In this document: piece after piece, positions 25,660 to 31,899 of the stretch
Position numbering within the stretch: the stretch's first letter is position 1
Layout: the number at the start of each line of letters is the position of its first letter
DNA from: an uncultured Cellvibrio sp.
GTDB lineage: Bacteria > Pseudomonadota > Gammaproteobacteria > Pseudomonadales > Cellvibrionaceae
Length of the DNA: 64,000 bases
Direction of reading: 5' to 3'
Assembly: GCA_937958105.1 (NCBI GenBank)
Contig: CALFXJ010000026.1
Span: 42,259-106,258, forward strand
Made by a program: the position numbers and the translations under genes
The notes under the pieces: model-generated
Databases searched by the model: none
What the model saw: the letters and a program-made list of their open reading frames with translations, nothing else
Told to the model about the DNA's origin: nothing

Positions 25660-25679
25660 AAATGATAGCGCAATCATTT
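25660..25679. promoter_or_regulatory. palindromic operator for the LacI-family regulator
   Basis: The bases AAATGATAGCGCAATCATTT form an inverted repeat with 18 of 20 positions symmetric around GCGC, the centre typical of LacI-family operators. The site sits about 50 bp from both the gluconokinase start (25609) and the regulator start (25727), so one site could control both divergent genes. Confidence 0.75.
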
Positions 25680-25726
25680 ACTCTGTGTTATCGTCTTGGC
25701 ACTCGTAATGGGGATGAGATGCGGCA

Positions 25727-26761
25727 ATGAGATCAACAAAAAATACAACGCATAAGAAGGTCACTCTGGTAGATGTAGCCGCGGTAGCGGGGGTGAGTGC
25801 GATCACCGTCTCCAGGGTGATAAATCAGCCAGACAAGGTATCAGACCTGCTGCGACGCCAGGTGCAGGCTGCGATTGACAGTCTGGGCTATATTCCCAAC
25901 CAGTTCGCCAGCTCCCTGGCTTCGTCCAAGTCCCGTGTGATCGGTGTAGCTATTCCGTCGCTGTCCAACATTGTGTTCAACGACGTTCTGCGGGGTATCT
26001 ATGAAGTGGCCGGTAAGGCAGGTTATAAGGTGCTGCTGGTCGATACTCATTATTCCCCTCTTGAAGAAGAAAAGATGGTTCGCACCTTACTGAGTCAGGC
26101 TCCTGAAGCCATGATCATTACCGGTGGCGATCAGACCCGTGCCTGTCAGCAGCTCCTGCAGAAAGCTAATATTCCTATCGTGCAGATGATGGAGCTGATT
26201 GATCAGCCGCTGGATATGAATGTCGGCTTCTCCCACTGGCAGGCCGGCTACGACGTTGTGTCCAAGTTGCTGGAAGCGGGACATACCCGGATCGGATTTA
26301 TGGGCGCGCGCATGGACCCGCGTGTGCAGCAGCGGATGCTGGGTTATAAAGCGGCGATGGATGCAGCCGGTATTGACTGGAAGAATTATGTCGTCACCAC
26401 GCCGGAGCCATCATCCATTGCGCTGGGCTGTGAGTTGTTCCGCAGCCTCATGGCTTCGACGCACGGTGCGATTGACTCGCTGTTCTGCTGTAACGACGAC
26501 CTGGCTCTCGGGGCGTTGTTTGAAAGCCAGCGGATGAATATCCGTGTGCCCGAGCAGCTCTCTCTCTGTGGCTTTAATGATATTGAAGCTTCGCAGTTTG
26601 TTAATCCTTCCCTTACCAGTGTGCATGTCCCGCGTTACGAAATGGGTGTGAAATCTACCGAGATGGTTATTCGCGCGCTTACTGGAAAACCCATAGAGCA
26701 GAAACAGGTCGACATCGGTTATGAAGTGCGTTTGCGTAAGTCCACGCGCAACGCGAAATAG
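25727..26761 (+). CDS. LacI-family regulator, GntR-like (gluconate/cellobionate)
   Basis: A 344-residue repressor. The N-terminal helix-turn-helix VTLVDVAAVAGVSAITVSRVINQPDKVS with hinge AIDSLGYIPNQFASSLASSKS is followed by a periplasmic-binding-protein-like effector domain (VIGVAIPSLSNIVFNDVLRGI, GFMGARMDPRVQQRMLGY, CGFNDIEASQFVNPSLTSVHVP). It resembles gluconate repressor GntR of E. coli. Adjacent genes for gluconokinase, a symporter and a phosphorylase make gluconate or cellobionate (or a phosphorylated product) the likely inducer; that is inference. A symmetric operator lies in its own promoter region. Confidence 0.92.
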   Translation: MRSTKNTTHKKVTLVDVAAVAGVSAITVSRVINQPDKVSDLLRRQVQAAIDSLGYIPNQFASSLASSKSRVIGVAIPSLSNIVFNDVLRGIYEVAGKAGYKVLLVDTHYSPLEEEKMVRTLLSQAPEAMIITGGDQTRACQQLLQKANIPIVQMMELIDQPLDMNVGFSHWQAGYDVVSKLLEAGHTRIGFMGARMDPRVQQRMLGYKAAMDAAGIDWKNYVVTTPEPSSIALGCELFRSLMASTHGAIDSLFCCNDDLALGALFESQRMNIRVPEQLSLCGFNDIEASQFVNPSLTSVHVPRYEMGVKSTEMVIRALTGKPIEQKQVDIGYEVRLRKSTRNAK

Positions 26762-26827
26762 CGGCGGCTTTGTAGCTGGTTCATTAATTAATACCTACAA
26801 CAATAATATTGCGCGAGGAGAAAGACC

Positions 26828-28198
26828 GTGGCTCATCACGATCGCATGGCCAAATTAAGTCTGAAAGAAAAAATCGGTTACGCCGTAGGCGATTTTGGTT
26901 TTAACCTGTATTGGGCCAGCATTGCTTCGTTTCTGGCGGTGTTCTACACCGATGTATTCGGTATTCCGGCTGCAGCTGCCGGCACCATGTTTCTGGTCAC
27001 TAAAATCATTGACGCGATTACCGATCCCATCATGGGAGCCGTGGCTGATCGCACGCGAACCCGCTGGGGAAAGTTTCGTCCCTATTTATTATTTGCCGGC
27101 GTTCCGATGGCCGGGGCCGCGGTGATTACGTTCAGTACGCCGGACTTGAATGAAACCGGCAAGATTATTTATGCCTACATCACTTTTTCCTTCATGATGG
27201 TGATGTACACCATTCTCAGTACACCCTATTCCTCATTGTCCGGAGTCCTGACCGCCCGCAGTCAGGAGCGCACAACACTGATCAGTTTTCGTTTTATCGC
27301 AGCGTTTGTTGGTACGGCGCTGGTTAATAAATTCACCTTGCCGCTGGTAAAAGTGCTGGGGCAGGGAAATGAAACCCTGGGCTGGCAACTGACCATGCTT
27401 CTTTATGGCGTCGTGGCCGCGATCGTATTTGCGATTACCTTCTTTTCTACGACCGAACGTATTGCTCCGCCACCTGGGCAGAACACCAATCCGTTAAATG
27501 ACATCAAGGATTTGTTAAACAACCGGCCATGGCTGATCCTTATCGCGCTTGCGATGATTATCATGATGACGATTACTCTCCGGGGTGGTTCAAGTTACTA
27601 CTATTTTGCGTACTACGTAGAGCGTCCCGACCTTATTTCCGACTACCTGTTCGTGCAGGCGCTGGCGTTGGGTGCCGGTGCAGCACTGACGCCAGTGATG
27701 ACCAGATTTGTTGATAAAACCCGATTGCTGATGATCCTGATGGGGATTGTGGGGGTGTTATCCGTAGCGTTTTATTTTGTTCCGCGCGACGCGGTCGGCC
27801 TGATGTTTACTTTGAATGTGCTGATCAGTCTTGCGCTCGGACCCAAGTCGCCGCTGGCCTGGTCGATGTACGCGGACAGTGCCGATTACACCGAATGGAA
27901 AACCGGACGACGCGCTACAGGTATGACATTTTCCGCCGCAACTTTTGCGCAGAAATTGGGCGGTGCCCTGGGTTCTGCTTTTATGTTGTGGATGCTGGCA
28001 GCAATCGGTTACGTAGCACGCGAAGCGCAGAGTGATGCATCGCAACAAGGCATTGCTTTGCTGCAAACCATTATTCCCGGTGTGATTGCTCTTATTGCAG
28101 CGTTTGTAGTGAGTTTTTATCCGCTTACCGAAGATAAACTGGAGCAGATACAGGCTGATCTTAAAGCACGCGAAGCGGATCCGACAGCGGCCAGTTAA
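26828..28198 (+). CDS. GPH-family sugar:cation symporter, probable cellobionate transporter
   Basis: A 456-residue inner-membrane transporter of the glycoside-pentoside-hexuronide:cation symporter family. It has about 12 membrane segments, with the family features KIGYAVGDFGFNLYW at the N-terminus, the DAITDPIMGAVADRTRTRWGKFRPYLL loop after helix 2, and SMYADSADYTEWKTGRRATGM in the central part. GTG is the start, behind a GAGGAG site 6 bases upstream. It follows the regulator gene by 66 bp and precedes the GH94 gene, so uptake of cellobionate or cellobiose is the best proposal. Substrate specificity cannot be read from sequence. Confidence 0.85.
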   Translation: MAHHDRMAKLSLKEKIGYAVGDFGFNLYWASIASFLAVFYTDVFGIPAAAAGTMFLVTKIIDAITDPIMGAVADRTRTRWGKFRPYLLFAGVPMAGAAVITFSTPDLNETGKIIYAYITFSFMMVMYTILSTPYSSLSGVLTARSQERTTLISFRFIAAFVGTALVNKFTLPLVKVLGQGNETLGWQLTMLLYGVVAAIVFAITFFSTTERIAPPPGQNTNPLNDIKDLLNNRPWLILIALAMIIMMTITLRGGSSYYYFAYYVERPDLISDYLFVQALALGAGAALTPVMTRFVDKTRLLMILMGIVGVLSVAFYFVPRDAVGLMFTLNVLISLALGPKSPLAWSMYADSADYTEWKTGRRATGMTFSAATFAQKLGGALGSAFMLWMLAAIGYVAREAQSDASQQGIALLQTIIPGVIALIAAFVVSFYPLTEDKLEQIQADLKAREADPTAAS

Positions 28199-28221
28199 CA
28201 CGGGTTTGCTTTTGTCTTCAT

Positions 28222-28250
28222 CAACGCCGCTGTTCTTGCGGCGTTTTTAT
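28222..28250 (+). terminator. rho-independent terminator between symporter and GH94 genes
   Basis: The hairpin AACGCCGC / GCGGCGTT with loop TGTTCTT is followed by TTTTTAT. It lies between two genes that look functionally linked, so it may lower read-through into the phosphorylase gene. A perfect inverted repeat TTCAGG-N5-CCTGAA follows at 28254-28270. Confidence 0.8.
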
Positions 28251-28308
28251 ATGTTCAGGATGAACCTGAATCGCAGGATGCCCCCCGACAATATCATTGG
28301 AGTTTATT

Positions 28309-30669
28309 ATGTTGTCCCCCAGCGCCAACGGCGAACGCTATGAACTGACCAGCCCTACTGCTATGCCTCGTGCTGCAGGCTTCCTGTGGAACCAGCGCAT
28401 GATGATCCAGGTTACCTGTCGCGGCTACGCTGTCGCCCAGTTTATGCAGCCGGAACCTGCGAAATATGCTTATGCACCGAACCTCGAAGCCAAGACATTC
28501 ATGCAGCCGGAGCAGCCTTACTATGCGCATCATCCGGGGCGCTTTTTTTACGTGAAGGATGAAGAGAGCGGTAAACTTTTTTCTGCGCCCTATGAGCCTG
28601 TGCGCGCCTCGCTGGATAAATTCAATTTTTCGGTGGGTAAGAGCGATATAGCCTGGTGCATTGAGCACGATGGCATTCGTGTTGAACTCAAGTTAAGCCT
28701 CCCAGTACAGGACGTTGTAGAGCTTTGGGAGCTGCAAGTGACCAATATCTCGAGTCGTCCGCGCCGCTTGAGCATTTATCCCTATTTTCCCATCGGTTAT
28801 ATGTCATGGATGAATCAGTCCGCAGAATACCGGCAGGATCTTGGTGGCATCGTAGCCACCTGCGTCACGCCTTATCAAAAAGTGGCCGACTACTTCAAAA
28901 ACAAAAATTTCAAAGACAAGACATTCTTTCTTCATGAGGTGGAGCCAGTAGCCTGGGAAGCCAAACAGGAAACCTTTGAAGGCGAGGGTGGGCTGCATGC
29001 GCCGTCTGCATTACAGCAGGAAACGCTGAGCGGTGGTGATGCGCGCTACGAAACTCCTGCTGCTGTTGTGCAATATCGTGTGGCGCTGGCAGCTGGTGAT
29101 TCAAAGAATTACCGGTTCATCTTTGGTCCGGCGTTCGATGATGAAGAAATCACGGCATTGCGTAAAAAATATCTCAGTGGGGCGGCCTTTGCGGCAGCGC
29201 AGCAGGAATATAAGGACTATCTGCAACAGGGACGCGGCTGTTTAACCATTGAAACGCCGGATGCAGAGCTGGATAACTTTGTTAATCATTGGCTGCCGCG
29301 CCAGGTGTTTTATCACGGCGATGTAAACCGGCTTACCACTGACCCGCAGACGCGCAACTATCTGCAGGACAATATGGGGATGAGTTTTATCAAGCCCGCG
29401 GTTACCCGTGCGGCCTTTCTGCATGCGCTCAGTCAGCAGGAAGCCAATGGCGCAATGCCCGATGGTATTCTGCTCGTAGAAGGAGCGGAGCTGAAATATA
29501 TCAACCAGATTCCTCACACAGATCATTGCGTGTGGCTGCCAGTGTGTTTGCAGGCATACCTCGACGAGACCAATGATTACGCAATTCTCGATGAGCTGGT
29601 CAAAGACGCGGAGGGGGATAAAACGCTGACGGTATTTGAGCGGATTACCAATGCCATGCGCTGGTTGTTAAGCGCACGGGACGAGCGCGGCTTGAGTTAC
29701 ATCGCGCAAGGCGACTGGTGTGACCCGATGAATATGGTGGGCTACAAAGGGAAGGGAGTTTCCGGCTGGCTGTCCGTAGCCACGGCCTACGCGTTGAATC
29801 TGTGGGCCGATATCTGCGCAGCGCAGCAGCAGTCAACTTTGGCTGCGGAATTCCGGAATGCTGCAGCGTCGGTGAATGAATCCGTCAACCGCTATCTCTG
29901 GGATGGCAACTGGTTTGGTCGCGGCATTACGGATGACGGTGTGGTCTTCGGGGTGAGCAGAGATCACGAAGGTCGAATATTCCTCAATCCGCAGAGCTGG
30001 GCCATTCTGGGGGGCGCCGCAACTGATGAGCAGCGGCAAAAAATTCTCCAGTCGGTGGAAGAACAGTTAGAAACTCCTTACGGCGTAATGATGCTGGCCC
30101 CTGCATATACCGCCATGCGTGATGATGTGGGGCGGGTTACCCAGAAGCATCCCGGCTCGGCGGAAAACGGCTCGGTTTATAACCATGCGGCCGTATTTTA
30201 TATCTACAGCTTGTTTACCATCGCAGAGCAGGACCGCGCCTATCGATTGCTGCGTCAGATGATCCCCGGACCGGATGAGCAGGATTATCTTCAGCGCGGC
30301 CAGTTGCCGGTATTTATCCCCAATTACTACCGGGGTGCATACCACCAGTTTCCACGCACGGCCGGCCGTTCAAGTCAGCTGTTTAATACCGGCACAGTGT
30401 CCTGGGTTTATCGTTCGCTCATTGAGGGACTGTTTGGTCTGAAAGGAGATCGTGAAGGCTTATGCATTGTCCCGCAATTACCTTCGCACTGGTCGCACGC
30501 CCGGGTGGTGCGCGAATTTCGTGGTGCGAGGTTTGAGGTGGATATGCGCCGAGAGCAAGGTATTAATGCGGTTCAGGTCAGCCTTGATGGCCAGCGCCTG
30601 GAAAAGGCGCATATCAGCAATATCGAAGCAGGCAAGGTATATCAGGTATCGGTGAAGCTGCCGGGCTGA
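28309..30669 (+). CDS. GH94 cellobionic acid phosphorylase
   Basis: GH94 phosphorylases split beta-glucosides with phosphate; this one probably converts cellobionate and phosphate to alpha-glucose-1-phosphate and gluconate in the cytoplasm. The 786-residue protein has no signal peptide. It carries GDWCDPMNM with Asp at residue 472, and GRVTQK with Arg609 and Lys613. From memory, Asp472, Arg609 and Lys613 are the catalytic acid and carboxylate-binding residues of the Saccharophagus degradans cellobionic acid phosphorylase, and both spacing and numbering agree. The phosphate-binding region is GSAENGSVYNHAAVF and QFPRTAGRSSQLFNTGTVSW. A TTGGAG site 6-7 bases before the ATG at 28309 fixes the start. 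The gluconokinase in the same locus would use the gluconate product. Confidence 0.88.
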   Translation: MLSPSANGERYELTSPTAMPRAAGFLWNQRMMIQVTCRGYAVAQFMQPEPAKYAYAPNLEAKTFMQPEQPYYAHHPGRFFYVKDEESGKLFSAPYEPVRASLDKFNFSVGKSDIAWCIEHDGIRVELKLSLPVQDVVELWELQVTNISSRPRRLSIYPYFPIGYMSWMNQSAEYRQDLGGIVATCVTPYQKVADYFKNKNFKDKTFFLHEVEPVAWEAKQETFEGEGGLHAPSALQQETLSGGDARYETPAAVVQYRVALAAGDSKNYRFIFGPAFDDEEITALRKKYLSGAAFAAAQQEYKDYLQQGRGCLTIETPDAELDNFVNHWLPRQVFYHGDVNRLTTDPQTRNYLQDNMGMSFIKPAVTRAAFLHALSQQEANGAMPDGILLVEGAELKYINQIPHTDHCVWLPVCLQAYLDETNDYAILDELVKDAEGDKTLTVFERITNAMRWLLSARDERGLSYIAQGDWCDPMNMVGYKGKGVSGWLSVATAYALNLWADICAAQQQSTLAAEFRNAAASVNESVNRYLWDGNWFGRGITDDGVVFGVSRDHEGRIFLNPQSWAILGGAATDEQRQKILQSVEEQLETPYGVMMLAPAYTAMRDDVGRVTQKHPGSAENGSVYNHAAVFYIYSLFTIAEQDRAYRLLRQMIPGPDEQDYLQRGQLPVFIPNYYRGAYHQFPRTAGRSSQLFNTGTVSWVYRSLIEGLFGLKGDREGLCIVPQLPSHWSHARVVREFRGARFEVDMRREQGINAVQVSLDGQRLEKAHISNIEAGKVYQVSVKLPG

Positions 30670-30723
30670 TGCTGCTCAATGCTGCCAGCATATTGCCGGC
30701 AGCATTGAGCAGGCGGGTATTGG

Positions 30724-31059
30724 TCAGGAAGGTTTTTTTTCCAGGGCTTTATCTGCGGTTTTGGTGGATTTTGATTTGCCGGGACGACTTGCCTGTTTGG
30801 CTTTAACGAGGCTCAGGTATTTCACCCATGCCTGTTCCACCGGGGTTTTGGGTGCGCCCTGATTGGCGATCACCTTTAACAGATGCAGATCCTCCGGAGT
30901 GGGGTCAGACACGTTGTCATCAACCAGAGCAGAGATCAGCATTCCATGTTTACGGACCAAGCGTGCCTGAATACTGGATAATCCACCGGCTTCAAATCCG
31001 TCGGGGAAGTTGAGCGGGTCCTGAAATGCTTGTTTCAGATAATGCTCGCGCGGCAGCAT
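30724..31059 (-). CDS. DUF413/MaoP-family protein
   Basis: A 111-residue soluble protein. The core NFPDGFEAGGLSSIQARLVRKHG followed by an acidic segment and TPVEQAWVKYLSLVKA matches the DUF413 family, whose E. coli member MaoP helps organise the Ori macrodomain of the chromosome. The C-terminus is a Lys/Ser/Pro-rich tail. A frame extends upstream to 31089, but the ATG at 31059 (MLPREHYLKQ) has a GGAG site with 8-base spacing and is preferred. It is downstream of rpsT on the same strand beyond a terminator. Its role here is not shown by the sequence. Confidence 0.75.
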   Translation of the reverse strand: MLPREHYLKQAFQDPLNFPDGFEAGGLSSIQARLVRKHGMLISALVDDNVSDPTPEDLHLLKVIANQGAPKTPVEQAWVKYLSLVKAKQASRPGKSKSTKTADKALEKKPS

Positions 31060-31232
31060 AGAGACATCTCCATCAATAAGTGGGTGCACAATTTAAGAGT
31101 CGGAGACCGACGGCAAACTGGCTCCGACTTAAAATTCATGGCGAAGATAATCTGTTTTTGTTGCACTGTATAGATGGGGGTGGGGCTTGGCGTGGGGTGG
31201 CCAACGAAACCTATCGGGGAAAAACATTACAC

Positions 31233-31269
31233 GCACAAAAAAACCGGCATTAGCCGGTTTTTTTGTGCG
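31233..31269 (-). terminator. rho-independent terminator after rpsT
   Basis: A long inverted repeat (GCACAAAAAAACCGGC / GCCGGTTTTTTTGTGC) around ATTA gives a hairpin with flanking A and T tracts. It lies 46 bp past the rpsT stop codon and would work on either strand. Confidence 0.88.
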
Positions 31270-31314
31270 TTAGCTTTGCAAGCCTTTCAGCTGCATCAAT
31301 GCGGGGTACTGCTA

Positions 31315-31587
31315 TCAGGCAGCGGTAGCCATCGCCTTGATCTTGCTGTTCAAACGGCTCTTGTGACGAGCGGCTTTATTCTTGTGAATAAGACCTTTGT
31401 CAGCAATGCGGTCAATAACCGGAATAGCTGCAGCGTAAGCCGCTTTGGCTGCTTCCAGATCGCCTGATGCAATGGCGTTTACCACTTTCTTCAGGTAGGT
31501 ACGCCCCATAGAGCGCAGGCTGGCATTGTGCTTGCGAGCTTTTTCGTTTTGACGCGCGCGTTTTTTCGCTTGGGCTGTATTGGCCAC
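31315..31587 (-). CDS. rpsT: 30S ribosomal protein S20
   Basis: S20 binds 16S rRNA in the body of the small subunit. The 90-residue Ala/Lys/Arg-rich protein starts MANTAQAKKRARQNEKARKHNASLRSM and ends with the conserved KGLIHKNKAARHKSRLN helix. Length is normal. A GGAGCAC ribosome-binding site lies upstream of the ATG and a clear sigma-70 promoter at 31641-31668. E. coli rpsT starts with an unusual codon; here it is a plain ATG. Confidence 0.97.
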   Translation of the reverse strand: MANTAQAKKRARQNEKARKHNASLRSMGRTYLKKVVNAIASGDLEAAKAAYAAAIPVIDRIADKGLIHKNKAARHKSRLNSKIKAMATAA

Positions 31588-31899
31588 CGTGGTGCTCCTA
31601 TAAAATCTGTTCTAAATCGGGCTGGAAACAAGGACGCGACATTATGCCGTTTTAAGACGGCTTGTCAACAGTTGATCCAGCGGATTGCCATACCGCAAAG
31701 CGAGGCGGCCGGCGGGTTGGCGCATCATTTAACAACTTTACACTTCAAGGTATGGCTGGGGGGCTGGTCAGTATCTATACTGCGAGTTGTGCCAATGCTG
31801 GCACAAGAGTCACCGGTGCAATACTCGGTCTCGCACACACCTGACAGCCTGCCACTGGCTGATCGACGATAACAATAACTTCATAGTTGGTGTCCCTGT
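31588..31899. other. rpsT / glycosidase intergenic region
   Basis: Apart from the rpsT promoter, the 230 bp on the side of the glycosidase gene hold no recognisable gene. The start of that gene has no strong ribosome-binding site. No promoter for it could be assigned. Confidence 0.5.
31641..31668 (-). promoter_or_regulatory. sigma-70 promoter of rpsT
   Basis: On the minus strand a perfect -35 TTGACA (31663-31668) and a -10 CATAAT (31641-31646) are separated by 16 bases. The spacer holds an imperfect palindrome, GCCGTCTTAAAACGGC. Transcription would start about 50 bases before the rpsT ATG. Confidence 0.8.

Noticed and set aside
28254..28270. TTCAGG-N5-CCTGAA as a second operator of the LacI-family regulator
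   Set aside because: Sequence differs fully from the GCGC-centred site; could be a hairpin or another factor's site, so not called as this operator.
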